Source: Akkermansiaceae bacterium (GTDB lineage Bacteria > Verrucomicrobiota > Verrucomicrobiia > Verrucomicrobiales > Akkermansiaceae). From it: a DNA stretch of 64,000 nt. A program made the translations under genes and the position numbers. Positions 29,081-39,190 of the stretch are shown here, piece after piece. The DNA is taken from positions 244,552 through 308,551 of the forward strand of contig JAGYIT010000016.1 in assembly GCA_018402445.1 (NCBI GenBank), given 5' to 3'. How positions within the stretch are numbered: the first letter of the stretch is position 1; the number at the start of each line of letters is the position of its first letter. A model generated the notes under the pieces. The model was not told the origin of the DNA. It did not search any database and worked only from the letters and a program-made list of their open reading frames with translations.

Positions 29081-29290
29081 TCACTCCTGCTCGTCGGCAG
29101 TCATCTTGATGTCCGTTAGCGCGGCGATGAAATCACCCAAGATCTCCACAGGCACCATGATCGTATCCCGGTTCCCTCCGACGTCCTCCGTGATTTTCAC
29201 CACCATCCCCCGCGAGTTCTGTTTCAGGTCGAGGAAAAAGGTTTTCCGATCCGACAGGATTTTTTCCGTATGCAACAAGTCGCTATCCAC
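29081..29290 (-). CDS. DUF3276/PUR-alpha-like small nucleic-acid-binding protein
   Basis: The 69-residue protein contains the one-repeat PUR pattern: KTFFLDLKQNSRGMVVKITE followed by RDTIMVPVEILGDFIAALTD. Proteins of this type bind single-stranded DNA or RNA as dimers. The gene lies divergent to the dihydrouridine synthase gene, with 48 bp between the starts. Many Bacteroidetes and Spirochaetes proteins of this size share the fold. Confidence 0.78.
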   Translation of the reverse strand: MDSDLLHTEKILSDRKTFFLDLKQNSRGMVVKITEDVGGNRDTIMVPVEILGDFIAALTDIKMTADEQE

Positions 29291-29338
29291 TTTATCCTTT
29301 AGTTGTAGTTCGTTCCCAGCATTGGGAGGCGGGCTTGA

Positions 29339-30415
29339 TTGTCAACCCATTTCCTGACCGCGCCGATGCGTGACCTTCTTCCATACGCTCGCCCGGCGCT
29401 CGTTCTTGCGCCGATGCAGGATGTGACCGACCTGCCCTTCATGCGGGTTCTGGCGAGACGGAGCCCGCCCGATTGGTTCGTGACCGAATACTTCCGCGTC
29501 CACCCGCATTCCGGGCTCAACGCCTATATACTCCGTTCCATTTCCGAAAACGAAACCGGCCGCCCGGTCTTCGCGCAGATGATCGGCCGCGAAATCCCGG
29601 ATCTGGTGCGGACGGCGCACGAGCTTGCGAAATACCCGGTCGCGGGCATCGACCTGAACCTCGGCTGCCCCGCTCCCGTCGTTTGCCGAAAGGACGCGGG
29701 CGGCGGCCTGCTGCGCGATCCGGGCAAGGTCGATGCCATCCTCGGCGCGCTGCGCGACGCGATCCCCGGGCGCTTCACGGTCAAGACCCGCCTCGGATAC
29801 CACTCGCCGGACGAGTTCCCCGCACTTTTGGAAATTTTCCGCAAACACGCCATCGACGGACTGACGATCCACGGGCGGACGGTGATGGATCGCTACCACA
29901 CGCCGGTGCGCCCGGATTTCGTGAAACGCGCGGTGGAAACAATGCCCTGCCCCGTCATCGCGAACGGCAACGTCGTCGATGCTGAAACCGCCCTCACCTA
30001 CCACCGCAAGACCGGCGCGGCGGGGCTGATGGTCGGGCGCGGCGCGATCAGGAACCCATGGATCTTCGATCACATCGCCGCCGCTTTTTCCGGCGGCGCA
30101 ACAGCCGAACCCACCCGCCGCGATCTCCTCGGATACATCCGCGAACTGTCGGAAGAACTCGCCCGCGAACACCCCGATTTCGATCCCCTACTCCACATCC
30201 AGCGCATGAAAAAAACGCTGATCTACATCTGCGAGGGCATCGACCCCGCTTTCGAGCGGACGATACGCCGGATGAAAACGCCCGCCGAATTCGAGGCTCT
30301 GTGCCGGGAGCACCTCGACCGCCCGGAAACCCTCGATCCTTTGCCGCCATTTGATTCACGCGTTTTTTGCGGTTTCCCGGATCTCCTCGCCAAACCCGCC
30401 GAAATCCGAATGTGA
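29339..30415 (+). CDS. dus: tRNA-dihydrouridine synthase
   Basis: The protein has the Dus barrel motifs: ALVLAPMQDVTDLPFMRVLA at the N-terminus, FAQMIGREIPDLV, DLNLGCPAPVVCRKDAGGGL with the catalytic Cys, FTVKTRLGY, LTIHGRTV, and MVGRGAIRNPWIF. It reduces specific uridines in tRNA using FMN and NADPH. The best-placed ribosome site (GGGAGG at 29324-29329) is 9 nt before a TTG at 29339; an ATG at 29366 is closer to the usual N-terminus. Which start is used is not certain. The length of about 350 residues is normal for the family. Confidence 0.92.
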   Translation: MSTHFLTAPMRDLLPYARPALVLAPMQDVTDLPFMRVLARRSPPDWFVTEYFRVHPHSGLNAYILRSISENETGRPVFAQMIGREIPDLVRTAHELAKYPVAGIDLNLGCPAPVVCRKDAGGGLLRDPGKVDAILGALRDAIPGRFTVKTRLGYHSPDEFPALLEIFRKHAIDGLTIHGRTVMDRYHTPVRPDFVKRAVETMPCPVIANGNVVDAETALTYHRKTGAAGLMVGRGAIRNPWIFDHIAAAFSGGATAEPTRRDLLGYIRELSEELAREHPDFDPLLHIQRMKKTLIYICEGIDPAFERTIRRMKTPAEFEALCREHLDRPETLDPLPPFDSRVFCGFPDLLAKPAEIRM

Positions 30416-30500
30416 CGAAATCTCCACGAAATCTCGCATGGCCGGAGGGGCATTTCTGTATTTACTTAGTCGTGGCGCATGAAATGCTGAACCGCTTGAG

Positions 30501-31193
30501 ATGCGATCCGCCGTGCCAGCCCATCCGATGCAAACCGCCCCATACATTACCGGAAACGCGAACCGAAACGTTCCCGCTTTCAGCCTCGTCGAACTTTTGG
30601 CGGTCATCGCGATCATCGCGATATTGCTGACAGTGGCCGTCCCCATTTTCTCGGACCCCTCGAACAACGCCCGCCAGGCCTCGCGGGAAATCATCAAGGC
30701 GCACCTCCAGCGCGCCCGCGCCCACGCCATCGCCTCCGGCACCCCCACCGCCGTATCCATCCCCGTCCTCTCCACCGGCGGCGAACTGGGCGGGCGGGCG
30801 ATCTCCCTTTTCGAAGTCGTGAAAACCGGCGCGGAATACGAACCCGTGAAGGACGCGGGCGGCGAGGAACGCCTGCTCCAGCGCTGGGAAACCTTGCCCG
30901 GAAGCTTTCATTTCATGCCTTCCTCCCTCATTTCCTCGCCCAAACCCACCATCGTCGATGCGCCGGATACACTGCAAACGAACCACAAGGGAAAGCCCGT
31001 TACCTGCCACATGATCGTCTTCGCACCCAACGGCCAGATCGTCCTGCCCGCCTCGGAAACGAACATCGCCATCGCCCGCGCCGCGAACCGCGGAAACTCG
31101 CTCACGCTCACCCAGAAAACCGACGGCAACCCAGTCTTCGACTTCCTCCAGGTGAACCGCCTCACCGGCCGCACCCGCACCATCCAGCCCTGA
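30501..31193 (+). CDS. Verru_Chthon cassette protein D (prepilin-like)
   Basis: The product has about 230 residues (ATG 30501; 30528 is an alternative). The prepilin-type N-terminus is VPA|FSLVELLAVIAIIAILL, with Ala rather than Gly at the cleavage side, then VAVPIFSD. The rest (RQASREIIKAHLQRARAHAI, a conserved feature of the D family) is globular and secreted. It starts a four-gene run D-B-C-A, and its stop overlaps the next ATG (TGATG). The cassette is restricted to Verrucomicrobia such as Verrucomicrobium and Chthoniobacter. It resembles the minor pseudopilins of type II secretion or type IV pili, but its purpose is unknown. Confidence 0.85.
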   Translation: MRSAVPAHPMQTAPYITGNANRNVPAFSLVELLAVIAIIAILLTVAVPIFSDPSNNARQASREIIKAHLQRARAHAIASGTPTAVSIPVLSTGGELGGRAISLFEVVKTGAEYEPVKDAGGEERLLQRWETLPGSFHFMPSSLISSPKPTIVDAPDTLQTNHKGKPVTCHMIVFAPNGQIVLPASETNIAIARAANRGNSLTLTQKTDGNPVFDFLQVNRLTGRTRTIQP

Positions 31194-31721
31194 TGAGACT
31201 CTCCGGAAAACGCCCGAAAAACGGCATGACCCTCACCGAGGTGGTCATCGCCATCGGCGTCGTCGCCTTCGTGATACCCATCATCCTTGCGGCGACCGGT
31301 TCGGCGAACCTCTCCCGCCTCGGCGCGGAGGCGGACACCCGCTCGGCATGGCTCGCCCGGGAAGCGCAGCGGGAAATCCTTTCCGCATGGGCCGATCCCG
31401 CCGCGGAATCGGTGTTCGGCGCGTCGCTGGATTTCCCGGAATTTGCGTCCGGATCCTCGCCGGAAATCCTCGCCTACGATTCGGACGGGAATTTTCTCAC
31501 AAAAGGAACGCCGCAGGATCTCAGCGCGCCGAGCAAGATCCCGAAGCGCGACCTACCTCGTCGCCGTCCATGGCGAGACGCACCGCCCGCCGAACCTCGC
31601 GCCCGGCTCCAACAGCCTTTCCCTGCTCACGATCCGCGTCCTCCATCCCGCCAAGGCCGCCCCCGCCAAGCGCAGCGACCTCCGCTACCAACTCATCAGC
31701 CCGCGCCAAGGCACCCTGTGA
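31193..31721 (+). CDS. Verru_Chthon cassette protein B (frameshifted)
   Basis: The ATG at 31193 overlaps the stop of D by one base. The N-terminus is prepilin-like (KNG|MTLTEVVIAIGVVAFVIP) and the frame runs well to about residue 112. Near 31525-31545 the natural continuation (ATYLVAVHGETHRPPNL) jumps to another frame and ends at the TGA of 31719-31721, giving about 175 residues. Without the jump the first frame runs on into gene C and forms a false 418-residue fusion. The stop overlaps the GTG of C (GTGA), as in tightly packed operons. A one-base indel is the simplest cause. Confidence 0.78.
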
Positions 31722-32449
31722 AAACCGCACGTCCATATCACCGCGGCTTCACCATGCTGGAGCTGCTCATCGCCATGGCGATCACCTCGATCCTCATGCT
31801 CGCACTGTTCTCCCTCGTCGGCCAATCCACCGACAGCTACACGCGCACCCAGCGCGCCGTGAACACCCTCTCGCAGGCCCGCGCCTTCATCCAGTTCTTC
31901 GGCCGCGAAATTTCCACACGCCTCCCCGGCACACCCCTGATCCACGAAAAAGGCAACGGCGGCGGCGTGGAGTCTTCGGAGAAAATCGCCTTCATCCGCG
32001 CCGTCTCCAACGACGAGCAACAGGCCGCCACACCCGGCGATCTCAACCTCGTCTCCTACCGCGTCGCCTTCTCCCAGGACTCGCCGGGCTTCGAATCGCC
32101 CAAGCTTTTCCGCGCCGCCCGCAATCCCGTGGAGACCCAAATCATCCTCGAAACCCCCAGCATCCCGGCCTTCCCCGCAGACGATCCCGCCCGTGATGAA
32201 CCCATCGTCGCAAACGTTATCGGCTTCTCCGCGAAACCCCGTTTCCGATCCGGCGCGCAGCTCCAAGACTGGACAGAAACCTCACCCGCGCCTCCTTCCG
32301 TCATCGAGCTGACCGTCCGTTTCATCGACGACTCCTCCGCGCAACGTTTCCGCACCCGCGCCGAATGGGATCGCCTCGCCGACTCGCCCCGCGACCAGGA
32401 AATCCAGCTCATCCGCACCTTCACCCGCTCCATCGCCATCGCGAAATGA
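31718..32449 (+). CDS. Verru_Chthon cassette protein C (prepilin-like)
   Basis: The GTG start at 31718 overlaps the stop of B by 4 bp. The product of about 243 residues begins VKTARPYHRG|FTMLELLIAMAI, with the Gly-Phe prepilin cleavage site and an N-terminal membrane helix, then a periplasmic part. QRAVNTLSQARAFIQFFGRE is the typical post-helix amphipathic stretch. The C-terminus holds a conserved VIELTVRFID-type strand. The next gene begins in an overlap at 32446. Confidence 0.85.
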   Translation: MKTARPYHRGFTMLELLIAMAITSILMLALFSLVGQSTDSYTRTQRAVNTLSQARAFIQFFGREISTRLPGTPLIHEKGNGGGVESSEKIAFIRAVSNDEQQAATPGDLNLVSYRVAFSQDSPGFESPKLFRAARNPVETQIILETPSIPAFPADDPARDEPIVANVIGFSAKPRFRSGAQLQDWTETSPAPPSVIELTVRFIDDSSAQRFRTRAEWDRLADSPRDQEIQLIRTFTRSIAIAK

Positions 32450-35061
32450 TGTTTCCCTCTTCCATCCTCAATCCGCCATCCGCGATCCGAACGAAGCGCC
32501 ACGGCTTCGCCCTGCCGATGACGATCATCGCCATCGCCGGCCTCACCCTGCTCCTCATCGGCCTGCTCACCGTCCTTTCCCTCGAGCGCAAGACCGCCCG
32601 CTCCTACTCCGACGCTGCCCGCGCCGATCTCGCCGTAGAGTCCGGCCTCGCCGTCGCCCTCGCCTCGCTTTCCGAAATTGCCGCCCGCGACGACTCCCTC
32701 GTCTTCCGCATCGAGGATCCCCTCGAACCCACCGTCCCCGCCGACGACCGGCCTCATCGGCTTCAACGCGAACAGTTCTTCACCTACGGGGCGGTCTTCG
32801 ATAACGGTGCCTGGCGCGGTATTCCGCTCTTCAGCGGAGAATCCGCCATCGGCTTGGGTGCGGATCGCATCGATACCGCCCCGCTCACCAGCGCCCTTTC
32901 CGCCTACGTGGCCAACGAAGACACCAAGCCCATCGGCACCCTCACCGAGCACGATCAGGACATCCCGCGCGCGAAATGGGTGGATGTCCCATCCTCCGAT
33001 CCGGACCGCTACACCTTCCGGTATTCCTATTGGATCGAGGATCTCAGCGGTCGCATCGACGGGAAAAACGCCGGTTCCGTGCCCCAGGATCTCCGCCTCA
33101 GCACGGCCGAGCTGGACATGTCCACGATCTTCGATCCCACGGCCTCCACCGGCAAAGTCCCACCGGAGCTGACCGCCAAGCAGCAACAACTCCGCACCCC
33201 GGCCTCCGTCCGCACCGTACTTTCCGCGGATCAGGTGAAGCGCATCGAACCCTACATCCATTTTCACAGTATGGCCTCCCCCACACCCGCACCAAAAGTG
33301 ATTCCCCAGGGCTTCGGCTATGCCGACGCGGGAGCCCCCGCCCCCGACCTCAACGAATTCGTCGCCACCGCCGATGTCGAGGGCATCGCATCGCACATCG
33401 AGAAAAACCTCCCCCAGTTCAAGAATCGCAAAGGAGGATTTCCCGCGGATGAGGACTACATCAAAACCCTCGCCGCATCCATCATCGATTACGCAGACGA
33501 GGACAACAACGCTACTGTCGGGCCCGGATACCGGGGGGTTGATTCCTATCCCTTCGTCAACGAACTCTTTGATCGCTACGAATGGACCGGCGGCGACATG
33601 AATTCGATCGAAGTCACCGTGGAAACTTATATCGAGCTCTGGAATCCTTCCGATAAGGCGACAACGGGGGTGATCTTTTTCATCAACGAAAACCGGCACA
33701 AAATCAAGGTTCCGCCGAACGACTACGAATTCACCGATTCGCCGAGATTCATCAAGCCCGGCATAAGCATTCCTCCCAATGGGTTCCAGGTGATTTTCCT
33801 AGGATCCACCAAATATAAGTTTCCGATCAACCCCACATTCCCACCGACACAACTCAGTTTCCCGAACACGGAGTCCAGCAATTTCAAGCTTTGGTGGAAC
33901 GGTAGGCTTGTAGATCGCGCACGGGGCGGGCTGATGCGGCAAAACAGCTTTATGAAATTCGGAAATTCGGAGCGCGACTGGAAAGGGAACGCGAGCATGG
34001 CCTTGGATTACCGCATCGATCAGGACGGTGATCCGCGTGCCTCATACTACATAGCCGCGCCCGTTTTTTTCAATAACTACAGGGACAATTCAAACTGGGG
34101 AGGACGCTCCCTGAAGAGAGCCATTAGCAACAATGCATATAACGAAGTGCGCTTACAGGAATGGGAAGACAAGGGAACGAATTCCACACCCGGAACCAAC
34201 CCCAGAACCGACGCCACCCGTCCCACCCAATTGGCTTTCCCAGCCAATCAGCCGGGCTTGGCCCCCGCATCGATATCCAACTCCGGACGTTACGATTCCC
34301 TCGCCGAACTGGGAAATATCTTTGATCCCGCCCAATACCAAAGGGTAGACGGCGACCCCGACGATTCCTCGCCAAACCTGCGTCCCAGCCCGAATCCGGC
34401 AGCAGGGGGTGGCTTCACGCTCGCCATCGGAAGGCCGGAATTCGGCGCGTTCGACACCGAAGGCATACGCTCCGCCCAGCTTCTCGACTTGTTTTCCATC
34501 CACCCCGAAATTTCCGCTCCCGGCGCAAGCGCCCGCCCGGTGAACATCAACACCGCCCCGCGCGAAGTGCTGCGCACGCTCGTCGCCGGAGCTACCCTTG
34601 ACGCTGACCCCGCGACCGCGGGGGTAGTCCCGCCGCGCGATACGAAGGAGGGCGACATCTTCGCCAATTACGTCATCGCGCAACGCTCCCACTCCCCGCT
34701 CCGCGGTCCTTCCGATATGAATGCCCTGCGGCTGGATCCGGCGGACAAGACCGCCACCACGTTTTTCGGCTCGCGCGACGCCTACAAGGACGGCACCGCG
34801 CCCCCGGACACATGGGATGATGCGGGGCGTGAGGAGCTGTTCCGCAAAACCCTGAACCTCGTTTCCTTCACATCGAAAACCTTCCGCATCGTCGTCTCCG
34901 GTGAAGCCCTGAACAAACAGGGCGAACGCATCGGCCGCGCCGCCCGGGAATTCCATTATTCCGTCGAACCCGTCCGTGACCCCGCAACCGGCGAAATCGT
35001 CGCGGGAGCCGGCGGCATCCCGTCACTGAACATCCGCAAGCTTTATGAGAAATCCCTTTAA
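32446..35061 (+). CDS. Verru_Chthon cassette protein A
   Basis: The ATG at 32446 overlaps the end of C (ATGA), and the product has about 871 residues. It begins with a basic run and a pilin-like helix, RHG|FALPMTIIAIAGLTLLLI, followed by ARADLAVESGLAVALASLSE, the PilX/GspK-like amphipathic helix. A segment near the C-terminus reads ARPVNINTAPREVLRTLV, a helix-hairpin-helix-like text that also occurs in GspK. The GspK family caps the pseudopilus tip, so A could be the tip protein. The frame is intact. The solitary protein at 5964 is a distant relative. Confidence 0.87.
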   Translation: MMFPSSILNPPSAIRTKRHGFALPMTIIAIAGLTLLLIGLLTVLSLERKTARSYSDAARADLAVESGLAVALASLSEIAARDDSLVFRIEDPLEPTVPADDRPHRLQREQFFTYGAVFDNGAWRGIPLFSGESAIGLGADRIDTAPLTSALSAYVANEDTKPIGTLTEHDQDIPRAKWVDVPSSDPDRYTFRYSYWIEDLSGRIDGKNAGSVPQDLRLSTAELDMSTIFDPTASTGKVPPELTAKQQQLRTPASVRTVLSADQVKRIEPYIHFHSMASPTPAPKVIPQGFGYADAGAPAPDLNEFVATADVEGIASHIEKNLPQFKNRKGGFPADEDYIKTLAASIIDYADEDNNATVGPGYRGVDSYPFVNELFDRYEWTGGDMNSIEVTVETYIELWNPSDKATTGVIFFINENRHKIKVPPNDYEFTDSPRFIKPGISIPPNGFQVIFLGSTKYKFPINPTFPPTQLSFPNTESSNFKLWWNGRLVDRARGGLMRQNSFMKFGNSERDWKGNASMALDYRIDQDGDPRASYYIAAPVFFNNYRDNSNWGGRSLKRAISNNAYNEVRLQEWEDKGTNSTPGTNPRTDATRPTQLAFPANQPGLAPASISNSGRYDSLAELGNIFDPAQYQRVDGDPDDSSPNLRPSPNPAAGGGFTLAIGRPEFGAFDTEGIRSAQLLDLFSIHPEISAPGASARPVNINTAPREVLRTLVAGATLDADPATAGVVPPRDTKEGDIFANYVIAQRSHSPLRGPSDMNALRLDPADKTATTFFGSRDAYKDGTAPPDTWDDAGREELFRKTLNLVSFTSKTFRIVVSGEALNKQGERIGRAAREFHYSVEPVRDPATGEIVAGAGGIPSLNIRKLYEKSL

Positions 35062-35767
35062 AATCTGCGCCGTCGCGGGCGCGTTGCTGCTGCCGCTTTC
35101 TGCCCAGGATGGGGAAGGCTACGGCTTCCTGAACATCGCGAACCTCGTTCCGGGCGATACCCCCTGTGAGATCAACATCGGAGGCGAGAGCTTGAAGCCG
35201 GACGGCCTGAAATCGGGTGCCGATACAGGATGGTTCATGGTCAGGAACGGGCCGAAGGAGCTGAAAGTTTCGGTCGGGGAACTGGAATCCGCCACCGGAA
35301 CCATAGTGATAACGGAAGCGAAGGGTAACCTGATCGGGATCTATCTGGAACCGGATCCCCGGCTCGATTCCGAGGGGCGCCCCAATCCCCCGCGTATCCG
35401 CATCAGGAGTTTTCCGACCTATGAAACGACCGGTTTTGCCCTGAAATTCGTGTCCCTTTGCCCGGAGCAAGGCCGCTTCCAGCTCGGCCCCCTGAAGATC
35501 GACGCGAAGCCTTTCGTCCCGATCGAGATCCCCAAGTGGAATGGCGGCGGCTTTGAAATCATCCACAACGGCGAAAAGGCGGGACAGGTTTCCGGCAGTT
35601 CGGAGGGCGGCGCGTTCTATCTCCTCTGTGGCGAGGATCAGAAAGGCGGCAAAGCGACCGTCCTTGTTGGAGCCAACATGCAGGAAGTGCCAGAATACCT
35701 CAGGAAAGACAAGCGCCCGCCCGTCGAGTCCGGGGCGGCGGCGGAACCCCTTACCACAGAACCATGA
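35045..35767 (+). CDS. Small secreted cassette-associated protein 1
   Basis: The ATG at 35045 overlaps the last 17 bases of cassette A. The 240-residue product has a signal peptide (MRNPFKICAVAGALLLPLSA) and beta-rich text, with GFLNIANLVPGDTPCEINIG near the front and FEIIHNGEKAGQVSGSS later. No domain is recognised. Overlap with gene A and with the next gene (ATGA at 35764) shows that it belongs to the cassette operon. An envelope role alongside the pseudopilins is inferred. Confidence 0.78.
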   Translation: MRNPFKICAVAGALLLPLSAQDGEGYGFLNIANLVPGDTPCEINIGGESLKPDGLKSGADTGWFMVRNGPKELKVSVGELESATGTIVITEAKGNLIGIYLEPDPRLDSEGRPNPPRIRIRSFPTYETTGFALKFVSLCPEQGRFQLGPLKIDAKPFVPIEIPKWNGGGFEIIHNGEKAGQVSGSSEGGAFYLLCGEDQKGGKATVLVGANMQEVPEYLRKDKRPPVESGAAAEPLTTEP

Positions 35768-36333
35768 AAACCAGCATCATCAGCACCCTTTTGGGTTTCG
35801 CGCTCGCCGCCTCCCTTTCCGCCGGCGGGATTACTATCATGAACGCGGGGCCGGATGGCATCCTGAAGTTCGAAGTGACGGCCCGCGAGGCCAAGATGGA
35901 CTTCACCCTGGCGCAAGGCAGCAATAGCGGTTCCTTTGTCCTCCCGGACGAAAAGGCTACGATCAAGGCGTATTCGGAGAGCATTGAGGAACTCGAAGTC
36001 CCTCCTTCTGAAAAACCGCGCTTCGCCATCCTGATGCCTGCCAAGGAAGGCTACACCTGGCATTTGTTTGAGGCGAAGCCGTCCGGGGACACCTGGGCGT
36101 TCCGCATCGTGAACCTCTCGGCCGACACGGCCAATATCCTGTCCAGCAAGGAGCTCATCGAGATCCCCGCAGGACAGGAAAAAAAACTGGAGATTGCGCG
36201 CAAGTCGCAGATCAACCTCAAGATTCCCTCCACCGTGAACCTTTCCTATGAGGGGGAGGAACCTTGCGGTGTCGTCGCTTTCGTCTATCGGCACGAAGAC
36301 GAGTGGAAAGCATTTCTTCTCCCCGACCGGTGA
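35764..36333 (+). CDS. Small secreted cassette-associated protein 2
   Basis: The 189-residue product has a signal peptide (MKTSIISTLLGFALAASLSA). The mature part contains FRIVNLSADTANILSSKELI, PAGQEKKLEI and a C-terminal EWKAFLLPDR. The same pattern occurs in the protein at 5236-5955, which also follows a cassette A gene. It overlaps the preceding gene by 4 bp and closes the six-gene run. The function is unknown, but the repeated pairing with A-type proteins suggests a common role. Confidence 0.8.
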   Translation: MKTSIISTLLGFALAASLSAGGITIMNAGPDGILKFEVTAREAKMDFTLAQGSNSGSFVLPDEKATIKAYSESIEELEVPPSEKPRFAILMPAKEGYTWHLFEAKPSGDTWAFRIVNLSADTANILSSKELIEIPAGQEKKLEIARKSQINLKIPSTVNLSYEGEEPCGVVAFVYRHEDEWKAFLLPDR

Positions 36334-36408
36334 TCCGCTGTCGGCGTCCCCTCCACCCAGCCGCTTTCATATCCCATATCACATCACACATAGCAACCAC
36401 TCCACATC

Positions 36409-39173
36409 ATGATTCCTAATCCATTGCTTCCAACGCCGCACGCCCTCAAAGGGCTGCCGGCCAACCTCGCTTCAAGACTGACGAAAACAATCGCTCTCTG
36501 CGTGGCAGCGACGACGCTTTCCCACGCCCAGACCGTGCAGACGCTCTCTCCGGAAAGCAACGGAGCTCCGGCTGCGGCGGGAAACCTGACGATGCAGATC
36601 ACCTATGACGTGGGCGTTTCGGCAGGATCGGGAAACGTCACGGTCACCGACCTCGAGACATTCGAAGTCGTCGAAACATTCGACATCACCGATCCCGCGG
36701 ATGCCACCGTTTCCGGGAATACGGTCACGTTCAGGACATTCACCGCGGTCGGCGGCAGCCAGTATAATGTGGAAGCGCCGTCAGGCTTCGTCGTGGCGAC
36801 CGACGGCGGCAACCCGGCGCCCGGATTCGGTTTCAACCCCGGCGATGGGATATGGATCTTCGATGTCGTCGCTGCGGATACCACCGGCCCTGCCGTCGTC
36901 ACGCCTCTCGCCGCAGAACGGCGCCGGGGCATCGGTCGCAAGCACCCTTTCGGTCACCTATGATGAAAACGTGAGCCTCGGTGCTGGGACCCTGGACGAT
37001 CACGGTTTTCGATGTCACCGGCAACCAATTGGTCGAGACCTTTACGGAGGCCGATACCGCGTCGGTGCAGCCCCTGGGCACCCGCTTGTCTTTCACGCTC
37101 GCCAATGACCTCGCTTTCAACAACGCCTACCGCGTCACTTTCTCGGCGGGTGTCGTGATGGATGCCGTCGGCAACCTGTCATCGGAAATCGCCAGCGGTG
37201 GATGGGAATTCACGACCGGCGATCTGTTCACGAAAGGCCAGGTCGTCATCAGCCAGGTTTACGGCGGCGGGGGGAACTCGGGTGCGATACTTACGCATGA
37301 CTTTGTCGAACTATATAACCGAAGCAGCTCTCCCATTTCTCTCGAAGGTTGGTCGGTTCAGTATGCATCAAGGACAGGCTCTTTCACAAACAACATCACG
37401 GCGCTATCGGGCAACATCCAGCCGGGTGGCTATTTCCTCGTGCAACAGTCCTCATATGCAGCGGTAGGAGCAGCCCCCCCAACTCCCGACGTGACGGGAA
37501 CGATCTCCATGGCCGCCGCCAGCGGGAAAGTGCTGCTGTCAAATTCCACGGAACCGCTCGGGGCGGCTGATCCAAACACAGCCCCCACTGTCAGCGACTT
37601 TGTGGGCTATGGCACCGCAACCGCCTTCGAAGGAACGGGGTCTGCGCCGGGCATCTCCAGCACGACAGCAGCCTTCCGCCTGGTCAATGGCAGTCAGGAC
37701 ACGAATGACAATCGCGATGACTTCACCACCGGAGCCCCGGCGCCAAGGAACAGCGCTTCGCCTCCTTTCATCCAAGGAAACGACGGTAGCGGGATCGCTA
37801 GCATCTCAAATATTTCAGGTGACGCGGGAATCTTTCTGGACACCAACATCTTCCGTTCCTCCACGGCAGCCAGAACCGTGCAGATCAATCTCGCCGGATC
37901 GAAAGCAGATGCCGTTATCGAGACCGTTGAAATCGACGTCCCTTCGGATTTCGCAACCCTCTCGGAGCCGAATATCAGCATTACGGGAGCTGCCGCCGGT
38001 GGCGGGTCCATCAGCCTCAGCGGCCAGACCATCACCATTTCGGGCGTTGCGATGACAACGACCGATGCCCTCGTGGTATCCATCTCCGGACTCACCACGC
38101 CTGATGCCGCAGCCGTTACCACCGATAGCGGCGACCGCACCTTCATGATGCGCACCGCAACCAGCGGAGGCACCCCAACCGAGTTGGTGACCTCGCCCAC
38201 GGTGACAATCGCCGTGCCCGTTGCCGATCTGGCCGAGCTCCGTGGGTTTGATCCTAGCGATAAGACCTTCCTGATCCCGAACGAGGTGCTCGTGACCTTT
38301 TTCGATACCGCGCTTTTCTTCCGCAACCAGCACTACATCCAGGACTCGACGGCGGGCATCCTGATCGACGATTCGCCTAAAAACCTAGGCGCATCCTATG
38401 ACCTGGGCGACGGGCTGACGAATCTCGTCGGCAAGTTATCAACCTTCAGAGGGATCCTGCAATTCAACCCGATCCTGGCCACACCGAGCGCCTCAAGCAC
38501 AGGCAACACCCCTCAGCCGGTTGTCGTGACCTTGGCGGATCTCGCGGCCAACCCGGAGGCCTACGAGTCGCGCCTTGTCAGAGTCAACGCAGTAACTTTC
38601 CAGGATTCATCCGGAAATTTCGCGAACAACGTGGAAGGCGTTTTGGTTCAGGGAAGCGATACCTTCGGCTTCAGGCCGTTTACCGCCACGGACTACACCG
38701 GCACGGCAATCCCTTCGGAAAGCCTCGATCTGGTCGGCCTCTCGCGCCCCCTCCTTGACGGAATCAACAGCGGCCTCTCCCCGCGTTCCCTCGCCGATTT
38801 CATCACCACCCCCGTGACGCAGCCGGTTTATCTAGACTGGGCCGCCGAGTTCGCGGGCGGCGGCGCGGCGAACGAGGATTTCGACAACGACGGCGTTCCC
38901 AACGGCGTGGAGTATTTCTTCGGCGTGAACACGCCAGGATTCACCCCGACACCGGGCATCGTGAACGGCCAGATCACCTTCCCGCGCGACTCCAGCCTGA
39001 CGGATGTCAGCTTCACGGTGCAGACCTCCGATAATCTCATCGGATGGAGCGATGTCCTCGTGGAGAATCTCGATCTCAGCGATCCGAACTCCATCACCTA
39101 CGTCCTGCCGGACGCGCCCGCGCCGTTTTTCGTGAGGATCAGGGTGACGGTGGCTCTGCCTGCCGTCCCGTAA
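36409..39173 (+). CDS. Secreted lamin-tail-domain protein, two frameshifts
   Basis: The product of about 920 residues starts with a signal peptide (SRLTKTIALCVAATTLSHAQ). It has two Ig-like halves (FEVVETFDITDPADATVSG, then VTYDENVSLGAGT), a lamin tail domain (VVISQVYGGGGNSGAILTHD, FVELYNR, LEGWSVQY), a beta-rich middle, a DUF5689/OB-like part (HYIQDSTAGILIDD), and a C-terminal DFDNDGVPNGVEYFFG module. The frame breaks near 36905 and near 36995. Each is explained by one extra base (a C before CTCTCG, and a G in CTGGACG). Lamin-tail proteins of this kind accompany secreted nucleases and adhesins. No nuclease domain is seen here. Confidence 0.75.
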
Positions 39174-39190
39174 ACGGATTGCAAATCACC

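Noticed and set aside
31193..32449. A 418-residue two-helix fusion protein
   Set aside because: The middle 60 residues are Pro/Arg-rich out-of-frame text, and a proper B ending exists in another frame, so it is a frameshift artefact.
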